Counted from the stretch's first letter, positions 1 through 8,198 are shown. The stretch: 50,901 nt of DNA from Udaeobacter sp025935755 (GCA_036278715.1 DASUKN010000083.1:1-50901), one strand, 5' to 3'. A program made the numbers and translations. The notes: a model not told the origin generated them from the letters alone.

Positions 1-191
1 GTGCTCCAAACCAAGGAAGCCATGCAGCCAACGATCAGAATCGTGAGCGTCCACTGCACTTTGGGCGTGTGATCGCCGAACCAAAGAAGCGCAAGGGCAA
101 CTATCATCGCAGGCGCAGCCGCAATAAAGCTGAGCCAGGTAATCTTTCCTTCGTAGGAAAGCCGCGCTGTTCTTTTTACCTTGCGCACCAT
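1..191 (-). CDS. Membrane sensor histidine kinase, N-terminal part (cut by window edge)
   Basis: Reading the minus strand from an ATG at 191 gives an open frame running off the left edge (63 codons). It begins MVRKVKRTARLSYEGKIT and then has two hydrophobic stretches, about residues 18-34 and 46-62, separated by a short segment containing FGDHTPKVQW. This matches the start of NtrY-like PAS/HAMP sensor kinases that accompany ADOP permeases and NtrC-type regulators in Acidobacteria and Verrucomicrobia. The assignment leans on position: it lies directly downstream, on the same strand, of a sigma-54-type response regulator, with 186 bp of repeat DNA between. A GAGAGAAG purine stretch precedes the ATG. 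No kinase domain lies inside the window, so the function is inferred. Confidence 0.55.
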   Translation of the reverse strand, partial: MVRKVKRTARLSYEGKITWLSFIAAAPAMIVALALLWFGDHTPKVQWTLTILIVGCMASLVWS

Positions 192-213
192 CTTCTCTCG
201 CAAGCGCGCGGTT

Positions 214-352
214 CCGGGGAGCGCAGGCTGCCAGCCTGCAGTTGCCGGCAGGCCTGCCCGCAACATCTTCCAATGCGGGATCCCGAGATCGCATCATTTC
301 CGGGTCCCGGCAAGCTGCCGAGACCTACCAGTTGGCAGCCTGTGCTCGCCGG
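214..352. repeat. 139-bp inverted-repeat element, CCGGGGAGCGC family
   Basis: The arm at 214-232 (CCGGGGAGCGCAGGCTGCC) is matched in inverted orientation by 334-352, with 17 of 19 positions agreeing. The left arm runs into a small hairpin at 223-239 (GCAGGCT, 3-nt loop, AGCCTGC). The element fills the spacer between the regulator and kinase genes. Similar ends occur at 5427-5570 and 49045-49195. It encodes nothing and looks like a small non-autonomous repeat. Confidence 0.7.
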
Positions 353-377
353 CAGACGCCGCGCATACGACACCCAA

Positions 378-1724
378 TCAAAGGCCATATTGTTGCAAGC
401 GCCGGTAAAAGGCGCTTCTGCTCAAGCCAAGTGCTTCTGCAGCCTTTCGCGCGTTACCATCATTTCGAGCCAGAGCTTTCTTGATCAAGAATGCCTCCAC
501 CTCTTCAAGACTCATATCCTCAACGTTTCGCGATTCGGATCCCCCAGTCGTTAGGCCAAGGTCGCCCGCATGAATCTGCCGGTTTTTCGTCATCAGAACG
601 GCGCGCTCCACCACGTGATCGAGCTCGCGAATGTTACCTGGAAACCGATGTTGAAGTAGACGTTCCCGCGCGCTCTCGTCGAATCCGCCAACTTGTTTGC
701 GATATCGGTCCGCGTGTTGCCGAAGAAAACGGTTCGCCAGCGGCATGATATCTTCGCGTCGATCGCGTAACGGCGGCAATTCGATCTGGATCGTGTTGAG
801 GCGAAACAGCAGGTCTTGCCGGAAACGGCCCGCCGTGATCTCATTCTCCAGATTTGCGTTGGTAGCGGAGATGATTCGCACGTTGGCGTGAAGCGTTTTT
901 GACGAACCGACGCGCTCGAATTCCCCGGTCTCGATGACACGCAAAAGTTTTGCTTGCTGGGCGAGCGGGATATTTGCGATCTCATCCATGAACAGCGTGC
1001 TTTCGTCCGCGAGCTCGAACCGTCCCGCACGATCGGTTTTTGCATCGGTGAACGCGCCTTTCACATGCCCGAACAGTTCGCTCTCAAACAAGGTCTCGGA
1101 CAAGCCGCCCATATTCACAGTGATCATGGTTCGAGCTGCGCGCGGCGACAGACCGTGAATCGCATGCGCGATTAAACTTTTGCCTGTGCCGTTTTCCCCA
1201 GTGATCAGAACGTTGGCATCCGACGGCGCGACGCGTGAAATCATTTCAACCACCGGCCGCATCGCGGCGGATTGCGCGATCAAATCCGGAATGGTGCCGC
1301 GCAGCATTTCATTTTCCGCTTCAAGTTTCCGCTCCCGACGAAGCGCCGCAGCAAGCTCGATCTGCGTCCTGACGATCATCAGCAATCGCTGGTTATCCCA
1401 CGGTTTGGTCACGAAATCTCGCGCGCCGCGTTTCATAGCTTCCACCGCAAGTTCAATGGTCGCCCAGGCCGTCATGACGACGATTGGCAGCGTCGGATCA
1501 ATCTCTTGAATTTTCACGATCGCTGCCAGGCCCTCCTGGCCAGAGGTGGTGTCGCGCGTGTAGTTTAAATCCATCACCAACAGCGAGTATTCTTTCTTCT
1601 CCAAGGCGTGAAAGATCCCAGTGAGCGAGGTGACTCCTTCGGTCTGGTAACCTTCGCTCTTGAGCAGGATGCGCAGCGCTTCGAGCACGTCCCGCTGATC
1701 GTCCGCTAAAAGAATTCGAGCCAT
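378..1724 (-). CDS. NtrC-family sigma-54-dependent response regulator
   Basis: The 448-residue protein has the full three-part layout. The receiver domain (about 1-120) has acidic DD at 8-9, phospho-acceptor D52 in VMDLNY and K107 in FVTKPW. The AAA+ domain (about 148-385) has Walker A GENGTGKS (177-184), a GAFTDA loop at 223-228 and Walker B TLFMDE. A Fis-type helix-turn-helix (about 420-448) ends RSAFYRRLQQYGL. The loop that contacts sigma-54 is normally GAFTGA; here the fifth residue is D, a variant seen in related acidobacterial and verrucomicrobial regulators. The gene starts 3 bp after the ADOP permease stop, so the two are probably co-transcribed and translationally coupled. Its partner is likely the kinase at the left edge. 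Targets are unknown. Confidence 0.93.
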   Translation of the reverse strand: MARILLADDQRDVLEALRILLKSEGYQTEGVTSLTGIFHALEKKEYSLLVMDLNYTRDTTSGQEGLAAIVKIQEIDPTLPIVVMTAWATIELAVEAMKRGARDFVTKPWDNQRLLMIVRTQIELAAALRRERKLEAENEMLRGTIPDLIAQSAAMRPVVEMISRVAPSDANVLITGENGTGKSLIAHAIHGLSPRAARTMITVNMGGLSETLFESELFGHVKGAFTDAKTDRAGRFELADESTLFMDEIANIPLAQQAKLLRVIETGEFERVGSSKTLHANVRIISATNANLENEITAGRFRQDLLFRLNTIQIELPPLRDRREDIMPLANRFLRQHADRYRKQVGGFDESARERLLQHRFPGNIRELDHVVERAVLMTKNRQIHAGDLGLTTGGSESRNVEDMSLEEVEAFLIKKALARNDGNARKAAEALGLSRSAFYRRLQQYGL

Positions 1725-1727
1725 GGC

Positions 1728-4172
1728 TTATTCGTAACGTAACGCTTCAAGCGGTTGAACAGCAGATGCTCTTCGCGCCGGCCAAAAACAGGCCGCGACC
1801 GCGACGACTAGAAGTAACGCCGAAGCAGTCAGGTAAATCGTTGGATCGACGGCCGAAACGCCGAATAGGACGCTCGAAAGAAAGCGTGTCAGCGCCACCG
1901 CGCCCGCAACGCCTAAGAGCATGCCAATAACAACCATCAACAAACCTTCGCGGAAAATCAGCTTAAGTACATCCTTTGGCTCGGCACCCACGGCCATGCG
2001 GATTGCGATCTCGGTGGTTCGCTGGTTCACCCCATAGCTCATCACTCCGTACAAGCCGATCGCGCTCAAGGCGAGCGCAAGCACCGCGAAGGTACTAATC
2101 AGGCCCAGATTGAACCGACGTGTCGCAGTGGAATCGCGCAACAACTTCTCAAGCGTAGCCACGTTGCCGAGCGGCAGGTCATTGTCGACTCTGCGCAGCT
2201 CCGCTTTGATCGCTGGAAGATAGGACGTCGGTTCACCGATAGTTTTCACTGCGAAATCCATCGCGCGAAAGTAATGAAAACTTACCGAAGGTCCGGCACT
2301 CATTTGCAACCATGGCTGATAAATCTCGGCGCGTGCGTGTTCCTCCAGGCCGTAATGCCGAACATGGCCCACGACGCCCACGATCTCGCGCCACGGCTCG
2401 CCTTCCCCTTGGAAGCGGAGCCGTCGTCCAAGGGCGGCTTGTATGTCGCCGCCGAAATGAATGCGGACAAACTCGTCGTCGACCAAAACTACCGGAGGTG
2501 TATCGCCCATGTCCCTTTCGCTCACCATGCGCCCAGCGAGAAGAGGAATGCCAAGCGTTTTGCAAAGATTTTCGTCAACAAAGTATGTGAGCGACACTGG
2601 CCATTGAGCTTCGTTCGTCGGTTCGGGCTGGCCTTCAACCCAGTAGCCGAACTCGTTTTGCCGGCCTAACGGAATCCCGCTGGTGATTCCCACGCGCTGG
2701 ACTCCCGGCAATTCGGCGATGCGTCCTCGCAATTCTCTCACCGCGCGGATCGACATCTCCGGTTTGACATATTTCGAATCGGGCAAACGCAGGCGAAACG
2801 TTTGCACGTGCGTCGGATCGAAGCCGGGATTCACGCTCGTTAGTCTCCAAAAGCTTTTCACCAACAGTGAAGCGCTGATCAAAAGCATCAGCGCAAGCGT
2901 GAGCTCGGTGACAATCAAAGGCTTGCGTACGCGCGCCAAACCTGGGCCGCTGCTGCGCCCGCCGGATTTCAATGCCGGTTCCACATTCAAGCGCGCCGCT
3001 TTGATCGCAGGCAACAACCCGAAGAGAACGGTCGCGATAACGATCGTGCCCAAGGTAAAAATCAGTACTGGCATATCGACGCCGATCTCATCGATGCGCG
3101 AAATCACTTTGGCACCAATTGCTTTGAACAGCTCGACGGCCCAGAAAGCGAGGATTACGCCAAATACGCCACCCACTAACGCGATGAGCAGTGACTCGGT
3201 CGTCAGCAGACGAATGATCCGCCAGCGCGAGCTCCCGACCGCGAGGCGCACGGCGATCTCGCGCTCCCGCGTGGACGCGCGAGCGAGTGTCAGGTTCGCT
3301 ACATTTGCGCACGCGATTAGCAGAAGGAGAATCGCGCCGACGGATGTAACCAGCAGCGGTTTGCTGTCGTCACCGATGAAATCGCGCAGTAGCGACCGAA
3401 CTTCGACAGTCACGCCCGCATTCGTCACCGGATACTGCGCCGCCAGCCGTGCCGCGATTGTGTTCATTGCGGTCGCGGCCTCTCGTTCGGTGATGCCTTG
3501 CCGCAGCCGCGCGATCACGTCAACCGCATGCGAGCTGCGGTCATGTAACAAGGGTTGATCTGGCAATTGCCCGACCGGCAGAAACAGATCGTTGTTCCCA
3601 TTGCTGCGGCCGTAAAAATCGAAGTTCGCCGGGAGAACGCCGATGACCATCCAGCTTGCGCCATTGTAATTGATTGCGCGACCGATCACCGCCGGATCGC
3701 CATCGAATCGGCGCCGCCATAATCCATCGCCAATCACCATGACAGGTGCGGCACCTGATTTCTCTTCATCTTGGGTGAAGAATCGCCCGATCTGAGGCTG
3801 AACACGGAGCGTTGGAAAGAAGCTCGCCGTCACATACCGGCCGAAAACTCGTTCGGGCTCGCCGATCCCGCTGATCACTCCTCCGGCCGATGTCCGCGCC
3901 GCGAGATCAACAAAAACCCGCTGCTTGGCGCGCCAGTCCAGATAATCGGGAAACGACACACTCATGTTCGGCTGTGATTTCGACACACCGTTCACAACGA
4001 CCAGGCGCTCGGCTTCCGGAAACGAGAAAGATTTGAGAAGGATCCCCTCTACGGCAGTGAAGATCGCTGTATTTGCGCCGATGCTGAGCGCGATCGTGAG
4101 CGTGGCCAGAAGCGCAAACCCAGGATTTTTCAGCAGGGAACGCGCGCTGTAGCCAAGATCATTCAAGAACAT
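1728..4172 (-). CDS. ADOP-type ABC transporter permease (MacB/FtsX-like, duplicated)
   Basis: The 814-residue membrane protein has two MacB-like periplasmic domains (about 50-260 and 440-640), each followed by an FtsX-type membrane block (about 285-410 and 690-805), plus an N-terminal membrane helix in NPGFALLATLTIALSIGANTA. This duplicated arrangement, and the C-terminal AVQPLEALRYE, are typical of the acidobacterial duplicated orphan permease (ADOP) family, which usually lacks an adjacent ATPase. None is adjacent here. Substrate is unknown; MacB relatives extrude peptides or macrolides, or act as mechanotransmission complexes. It lies 15 bp downstream of the MbfA-like gene and 3 bp upstream of the NtrC-type regulator, suggesting one operon. 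Confidence 0.9.
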   Translation of the reverse strand: MFLNDLGYSARSLLKNPGFALLATLTIALSIGANTAIFTAVEGILLKSFSFPEAERLVVVNGVSKSQPNMSVSFPDYLDWRAKQRVFVDLAARTSAGGVISGIGEPERVFGRYVTASFFPTLRVQPQIGRFFTQDEEKSGAAPVMVIGDGLWRRRFDGDPAVIGRAINYNGASWMVIGVLPANFDFYGRSNGNNDLFLPVGQLPDQPLLHDRSSHAVDVIARLRQGITEREAATAMNTIAARLAAQYPVTNAGVTVEVRSLLRDFIGDDSKPLLVTSVGAILLLLIACANVANLTLARASTREREIAVRLAVGSSRWRIIRLLTTESLLIALVGGVFGVILAFWAVELFKAIGAKVISRIDEIGVDMPVLIFTLGTIVIATVLFGLLPAIKAARLNVEPALKSGGRSSGPGLARVRKPLIVTELTLALMLLISASLLVKSFWRLTSVNPGFDPTHVQTFRLRLPDSKYVKPEMSIRAVRELRGRIAELPGVQRVGITSGIPLGRQNEFGYWVEGQPEPTNEAQWPVSLTYFVDENLCKTLGIPLLAGRMVSERDMGDTPPVVLVDDEFVRIHFGGDIQAALGRRLRFQGEGEPWREIVGVVGHVRHYGLEEHARAEIYQPWLQMSAGPSVSFHYFRAMDFAVKTIGEPTSYLPAIKAELRRVDNDLPLGNVATLEKLLRDSTATRRFNLGLISTFAVLALALSAIGLYGVMSYGVNQRTTEIAIRMAVGAEPKDVLKLIFREGLLMVVIGMLLGVAGAVALTRFLSSVLFGVSAVDPTIYLTASALLLVVAVAACFWPARRASAVQPLEALRYE

Positions 4173-4187
4173 ATTGGTCTTGTTTCT

Positions 4188-5378
4188 CTAACCCAAAGCT
4201 CCAAAGGCGAGCCCGAGGCCGTACGTAACCACAGCAACGATTATGCCAATCCAGGTCATCTCCAGACCTGATGCCCACCACGAACGAATCGTGATTAATG
4301 ATTTGAGTGCGCCGACGGCAAAGTGCGCTACAAGACTGATCCCGAACGAAGCGATAACTGCATCAAGGCCACCAGAGAAAAAGAACGGAATGATTGGAAC
4401 AAACGCGCCGATCGCCGTCGAAATGCCGGCTGATAACGCAGCAGTCCAGTGATTTGGAAACCGGTGCTCGGACAAGCCGAGTTCGCTTTGCGCCATTGCC
4501 TGAACGAATTGCTCGGGTTGTTCAGCGAGGCGCTCCGCCATTTTTTGCGATTCTTCGGGAGTAAATCCCTGCAACTGATAGAAGAGCGACATCTCTTCGA
4601 TTTCTTCTTCGGGATTTTCTTCCACCTCGGCGCGCTCGCGCGAGATTTCCGCTTCATACACTTCCGCTTCACTTTTTGCGGCGAGATACGCGCCTGCGCC
4701 CATCGACAGAGTAGATGCGAGCATGCCGGCGAGGCCGGAGATCAAAATGTAATGCTGCTGATTATTCGTGGCGCCGGCGACGCCCGAAACAATTCCAAAT
4801 ACCGCGCCAAGCCCATCGTTCGCGCCGTAAATCGCGTCAGCCACCCAACTCCCGCCTCGTCCGTGCCAGCGTTCGCGCTTAAGGATCTTATCCAACGCCG
4901 TACGGGGATTCACCGGCGGCGCCATCGCGCTGAGCACCCGCGCGTGGGCTTTCTCTTCAATGGCGCTTTTCCTTAGAAATTCCTGGACGTCTTCCTCGCC
5001 TGCGAACGCGCGCTCGGCTTGATCGTGAAACTCTGCTTCCTGCCGTTCTTCAATGGCTTCCATTCGGCGAATGGCAACTTCTGCGCCTGCGATCTTGTTC
5101 CACCACCGATTGAGCCGGCGTCCGATCGTGTTCCTGTAGACCGGCGACCCGGCGCCAAGCTGCTGCAGCTTTGCTTCCCAACGCTGAGCATGGCGCTCTT
5201 CAGCTTCTGCCATTCGCAGAAGGATGCCTTTGCGCTTTTCATCGTGCTCGCGTTCCGCGAGATCGCGGTACGTTTGCGCAGTTTCAACTTCCGCCTGCCA
5301 GTTGCGCTTCGCGGCATCGATCGTTTGCTTTGCTCGTGATGCCTCTCGGCGGGGATGATCTTTCCGCTCAGCAGCCAT
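4188..5378 (-). CDS. mbfA: MbfA-like membrane ferritin: ferritin-like domain fused to VIT1/CCC1 iron transporter
   Basis: The protein is 396 residues. The N-terminal half (about 20-160) is a rubrerythrin/ferritin-like four-helix domain with repeated acidic/His pairs such as EAEERH and AIEEKAH. The C-terminal half (about 175-396) is a VIT1/CCC1 transporter with the signature ADAIYGANDGLGAVFGIVSG, a second helix LAGMLASTLSMGAGAYLAA and an acidic cytoplasmic segment EVEENPEEEIEEM. This is the architecture of MbfA, which exports ferrous iron under oxidative or acid stress in alphaproteobacteria. Whether iron or manganese is moved here is not shown. An ABC permease follows after 15 bp. The upstream spacer is mostly repeat DNA, and no Fur or Irr box was recognised. 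Confidence 0.88.
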   Translation of the reverse strand: MAAERKDHPRREASRAKQTIDAAKRNWQAEVETAQTYRDLAEREHDEKRKGILLRMAEAEERHAQRWEAKLQQLGAGSPVYRNTIGRRLNRWWNKIAGAEVAIRRMEAIEERQEAEFHDQAERAFAGEEDVQEFLRKSAIEEKAHARVLSAMAPPVNPRTALDKILKRERWHGRGGSWVADAIYGANDGLGAVFGIVSGVAGATNNQQHYILISGLAGMLASTLSMGAGAYLAAKSEAEVYEAEISRERAEVEENPEEEIEEMSLFYQLQGFTPEESQKMAERLAEQPEQFVQAMAQSELGLSEHRFPNHWTAALSAGISTAIGAFVPIIPFFFSGGLDAVIASFGISLVAHFAVGALKSLITIRSWWASGLEMTWIGIIVAVVTYGLGLAFGALG

Positions 5379-5426
5379 GCCGCATTAAAGCGCAAGGAGG
5401 GATGGTTTCCAATCCGCGGCACGATT

Positions 5427-5570
5427 CCGGGGAGCGCAGCCGCCCCGCTCGTTCATTTCTGCGCCCTCGCCGAAATCTCTGCCTGAACCCGTAGCTCAGT
5501 AACCTGGGGCGCGTCCCGGCGAATAGCGAGGGCGCCAATCGCAGCGGGCCAGGGCGCCCGCGCTCCCCGG
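5427..5570. repeat. 144-bp inverted-repeat element, CCGGGGAGCGC family
   Basis: The left arm at 5427-5445 and right arm at 5552-5570 are inverted copies matching at 17 of 19 positions, both ending in CCGGGGAGCGC. It fills the spacer between the EamA gene and the MbfA-like gene, and its right end lies only 3 bp from the EamA stop codon. The interior is unrelated to a gene. Confidence 0.75.
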
Positions 5571-5573
5571 AAT

Positions 5574-6524
5574 TCAATCAGCAGGCTCGATGGCTGCGTT
5601 CAAGGCTGGCTCGGCGCGGGCTCGTAGCTGCTGTGCCGTGATGATGAGCGCTACTGAACCGATGATGAGAACAGCGGCAACCAACATGCGTGCAGTGACC
5701 GTTTCGTTCGCGAAAAAAGTGCCAAGCAGCACCGCAACTATCGGATTCACATAGGCGTAGGTCGCGACCTTGGCCGGATCGCAATGACGTAGCAGCCAAA
5801 TGTAAGCGGTATATCCGACCACCGCGCCGATGATGACGAGATAAACAAATGCCCAGAGCGATCGCATGGAAACTGAGCCGGAATGAAACCGCGGCAGTTC
5901 ACCGGTGATAACGCCTGCTATCAAAAGCAAAAATCCTCCGCATATCATTTGTTGAGCAGCAGTGAGGAATGGCGAGGCCGCATGTTTCGCAGCGCGCGAG
6001 TAAAGCGAGCCGGCGGACCAAATGAAACTTGTGACCAGCAGGATCGATATTCCGATCACGGGATTCTGCCCGCCAACGGAGTGAACATGCAGACCTGGTC
6101 CAAATAAAATTCCCACACCGATGAAACCGCCGGCCAGACCCATCCACATGATTGGGGTAGGCCGGGCCGCCATTCCCGTCGCCCAGCCCAATAGTACGAT
6201 GTAAATAGGAACGACCGCCACGATTAAGGCTGCCAACCCTGAATCGATGAACCTTTCAGAAATCGTTACACCGCCGTTGCCGCCGAGTAGCAAACACGCG
6301 CCGATAATCAGCGACGTCCGCCAGTTTCTCCAATTCGATTCGCCGATGCCTTGTGACCAGGCGATTGCATACATGATCAACCCGGCCAAAACGAATCGCG
6401 CCCCTGCCATCAAAAACGGCGGAATCGTTTCAATAGAGAACCGGATGCCGAGATAAGTGCTTCCCCAAATCACGTACAACGCTGCAAAGGCGATGATAAC
6501 CAGCGTCTTCTTCGGTACGGCCAT
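5574..6524 (-). CDS. EamA/DMT-family metabolite exporter (YedA-like)
   Basis: The 316-residue protein is almost entirely hydrophobic, with about ten transmembrane helices in two EamA repeats (about 8-145 and 160-290). It opens with LYVIWGSTYLGIRFSIETIPP, a hallmark of the YedA/RhaT-like branch, and the second repeat carries YTAYIWLLRHCDPAKVATYAYVNPIVAVLLG in the expected place. The family exports amino acids and other small metabolites from the cytoplasm; the substrate cannot be read from sequence. It is monocistronic on the minus strand, with repeat DNA on both sides. Confidence 0.9.
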   Translation of the reverse strand: MAVPKKTLVIIAFAALYVIWGSTYLGIRFSIETIPPFLMAGARFVLAGLIMYAIAWSQGIGESNWRNWRTSLIIGACLLLGGNGGVTISERFIDSGLAALIVAVVPIYIVLLGWATGMAARPTPIMWMGLAGGFIGVGILFGPGLHVHSVGGQNPVIGISILLVTSFIWSAGSLYSRAAKHAASPFLTAAQQMICGGFLLLIAGVITGELPRFHSGSVSMRSLWAFVYLVIIGAVVGYTAYIWLLRHCDPAKVATYAYVNPIVAVLLGTFFANETVTARMLVAAVLIIGSVALIITAQQLRARAEPALNAAIEPAD

Positions 6525-6623
6525 TGAGGAATGACAATGTCGTATTCGTTACGCAGAGCAAACATGGCTTCGCCGAATGTGACCCGTCGAAGTGTTGAAG
6601 CGTTGAACTGGGGGAACGCAGAG

Positions 6624-6639
6624 CGATGTAACGATGTAA
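6624..6639. repeat. Octamer microsatellite (cgatgtaa), 2 units
   Basis: Two back-to-back copies of CGATGTAA lie just upstream of the first 96-bp element. The same octamer, with variants, occurs five times at 6858-6897. Confidence 0.6.
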
Positions 6640-6657
6640 GAGCAGGATCCGTGGCCC

Positions 6658-6753
6658 AAAGCGGCGCTGCAGCGCCGCGCTCCAAAACGCAACGCGCAAA
6701 AGCGCTTTGGAGAAAACGGCCACGTTTTGGACTGCGGCAGTGCTCTGCCGCTT
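6658..6753. repeat. 96-bp REPIN-like element, copy 1
   Basis: The element starts AAAGCGGCGCTGCAGCGCCG and ends as the near inverse, CTGCGGCAGTGCTCTGCCGC. Each 30-bp arm is itself a hairpin, and the arms pair with each other, as in REP doublets (REPINs). A further ~37 bp downstream (ending GCGCCGCGTTT) is also shared with copies 2 and 3. It lies in a 740-bp gene-free stretch between the EamA and GlsB genes. Confidence 0.8.
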
Positions 6754-6857
6754 CGATTTTGTACCAGCGTGCTCGCTATGCGCCGCGTTTCGATGGATAA
6801 ATGTTGAACCGTTGAATCCTGGAAGGTGAATCGGTACGCAAATCGGGAGCGGTGGGC

Positions 6858-6897
6858 CGATGCAACGATGTAACGATGCAACCATGTAACGCCCTAA
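6858..6897. repeat. Octamer microsatellite (cgatgcaa/cgatgtaa), 5 units
   Basis: Five consecutive 8-bp units read CGATGCAA, CGATGTAA, CGATGCAA, CCATGTAA and CGCCCTAA. Together with the pair at 6624-6639 it forms part of a simple-repeat background around the REPIN-like copies. There is no coding potential. Confidence 0.7.
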
Positions 6898-6972
6898 CGA
6901 TTCACCCGGTGCAAGCCGCTACACGCTGCCTCTGGTTACGAATCGCGAAGGCAACAGCAGAGTCACGACCCG

Positions 6973-7068
6973 AAAGCGGCGCTACAGCGCCGCACTCCAA
7001 AACGCAACGCGCGAAACGCGCTTCGGACAACGGCCACGTTTTGGACTGCGGCAGTGCTCTGCCGCTTT
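6973..7068. repeat. 96-bp REPIN-like element, copy 2
   Basis: It has the same length and nearly the same sequence as copy 3 (7149-7244), with nested palindromic arms AAAGCGGCGCTACAGCGCCG and CTGCGGCAGTGCTCTGCCGC around a middle containing GCGCGAAACGCGC. Copies 2 and 3 start 176 bp apart. Confidence 0.85.
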
Positions 7069-7148
7069 CAATCCTTAACCAAGCGTGGTCGTTATGCGCC
7101 GCGTCTGAGAAATGCAATCGGTCAGAACAGCGACAGCACCAGCAGTGA

Positions 7149-7244
7149 AAAGCGGCGCTACAGCGCCGCACTCCAAAACGCAACGCGCGAAACGCGCTTC
7201 GGACAACGGCCACGTTTTGGACTGTGGCAGTGCTCTGCCGCTTT
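7149..7244. repeat. 96-bp REPIN-like element, copy 3
   Basis: It differs from copy 2 at one visible base (TGTGG for TGCGG in the right arm). Its shared downstream flank (TTTTACCAGCGCGCCGGC and on to GTGCGGCGTTT) runs into the 3' end of the GlsB gene, whose last codons and stop are read from that flank. Confidence 0.85.
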
Positions 7245-7265
7245 CAATTTTTACCAGCGCGCCGG

Positions 7266-7526
7266 CTATGTGCGGCGTTTGAAAAGGAATCGATAGAGCA
7301 ACAACAGGATCACCGCGCCGATAATGGACATGATCCACCCGGCAACGTAATTCGGGCCTGCAAAGACGCGACCGATCCAGGTGCCCACAAGCGCACCAGC
7401 GATGCCAAGCAGGATCGTGATGATGCAACCACCGGGATCTTTCCCGGGCATCAACAGCTTTGCGATCGCGCCGACAACGAGACCAACAAGAATCGTCCAG
7501 ATGATTGAATGAGCGCTGAAGTCCAT
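7266..7526 (-). CDS. GlsB/YeaQ/YmgE-family small membrane protein
   Basis: The 86-residue protein has three hydrophobic helices and the family signature: IIWTILVGLVVGAIAKLLMPG, then DPGGCIITILLGIAGALVG and a C-terminal helix IIGAVILLLLYRF. The family (transglycosylase-associated protein/GlsB) is a stress-associated inner-membrane protein of unknown biochemical activity, and its length is normal. The final residues KRRT and the TAG stop coincide with the flank of REPIN-like copy 3, so the repeat appears to define the gene end. It stands alone between two repeat-rich spacers. Confidence 0.92.
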   Translation of the reverse strand: MDFSAHSIIWTILVGLVVGAIAKLLMPGKDPGGCIITILLGIAGALVGTWIGRVFAGPNYVAGWIMSIIGAVILLLLYRFLFKRRT

Positions 7527-7616
7527 AGAAACCGAGTTGTATCGAGTTAAATCGCATCAGGCAAGGAAATTGGTTGGAGACGAAGGGCCATATCTACGAT
7601 GCCAATCGTCCATGCT

Positions 7617-7688
7617 GTAGCCGCCTCGCTCTGTCGAGGCTTTCATGCAGCGTACTCGATTCGCACGGCGACAGAGCGCCGTGGCTAC
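7617..7688. repeat. 72-bp inverted repeat with GTAGCC...CTGTCG arms
   Basis: The left arm 7617-7636 and right arm 7669-7688 match in inverse orientation at 16 of 20 positions (GTAGCCGCCTCGCTCTGTCG versus GTAGCCACGGCGCTCTGTCG). The same core recurs in the tandem array near 41.5 kb. Confidence 0.65.
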
Positions 7689-7699
7689 AACTCACGCGC

Positions 7700-8110
7700 C
7701 TTCAACGCACGAAGCGCAGCATGCTCTTCGATGCATGCTGGAGCGAGCGCTCCAAATGCTCCGTCGCTACGGCTTGACCATTTCTGCGGAGCGAACGTCC
7801 ATGATTCACCATCAGTCTGGGGAGCACACGCGCCGTCGCGTGTTGTTTCCGGCACCCTCGCCGAAAACTCTTAACAAAAGCACATGCATTCGAAACCAAT
7901 TAAATAGGCCGCGGACTTATGAACCGCAGGATGCTCTTCGATGCACGGTGGAAGCGTGCGCTCCCAAATGTCCGTGGCTAAGACTGAATTATGTGAAACG
8001 AACGTCATCGAGCCGCCAGTACTCAGAGGACATGCGCGTCGCGCCTGTCGCGATTGGCGCGCTCGCCGAATCCAAAACGGTGACCACGTGAGCTACAGAT
8101 GGTTCGAGAG
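7700..8110. repeat. Diverged direct repeat, two units offset by 210 bp
   Basis: ATGCTCTTCGATGCA at 7721 recurs at 7931. Similarity continues through GGAGCG.GCGCTCC..AAATG and on to CTCGCCGAA at each unit's end. The two units are clearly diverged, so the duplication is old. Their alternating arms create the CTGGGGAGC-type inverted repeat at 7816-7968. Confidence 0.55.
7816..7968. repeat. About 150-bp inverted-repeat element, CTGGGGAGC family
   Basis: The left end TCTGGGGAGCACACGC and right end GAAGCGTGCGCTCCCAAA are inverse copies with a few mismatches. The length and ends match the elements at 214, 5427 and 49045. Confidence 0.5.
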
Positions 8111-8170
8111 TTTCCGGCGAGGACGGCAAGCTTCAACGAGCAATGGCATGGGCGGCCGTCGATTCAATGG

Positions 8171-8192
8171 ATGACGGCTCGAAAGCCGTCAT
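8171..8192. terminator. Perfect hairpin just downstream of serA
   Basis: ATGACGGCT, loop CGAA, AGCCGTCAT: a 9-bp perfect stem beginning 6 bp beyond the serA stop on the minus strand. There is no U-run, so it may be a repeat that works as an mRNA 3' end and not a classic intrinsic terminator. The same CGACGGCT/AGCCGTCG palindrome occurs inside the rlmD-like gene. Confidence 0.5.
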
Positions 8193-8198
8193 TCCTTG

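Larger units (their letters stand above)
7527..8170. other. Gene-free repeat-rich spacer
   Basis: No convincing gene was found in this ~640-bp stretch between glsB and serA. It holds an inverted repeat at 7617-7688, a diverged direct duplication of about 210 bp, and a CTGGGGAGC-type element at 7816-7968. The short open frames here look like chance frames in GC-rich repeat DNA. Confidence 0.7.

Noticed and set aside
2683..3558. 291-residue open frame antisense to the ADOP permease
   Set aside because: A Ser/Arg/Thr-rich shadow frame with no motifs; the opposite strand has a clear family match.
5483..5515. CCCGTAGCTCAGTAACCTGG resembles a tRNA D-arm
   Set aside because: No anticodon stem, T-arm with GTTCGA or acceptor pairing follows; it lies inside a repeat element.
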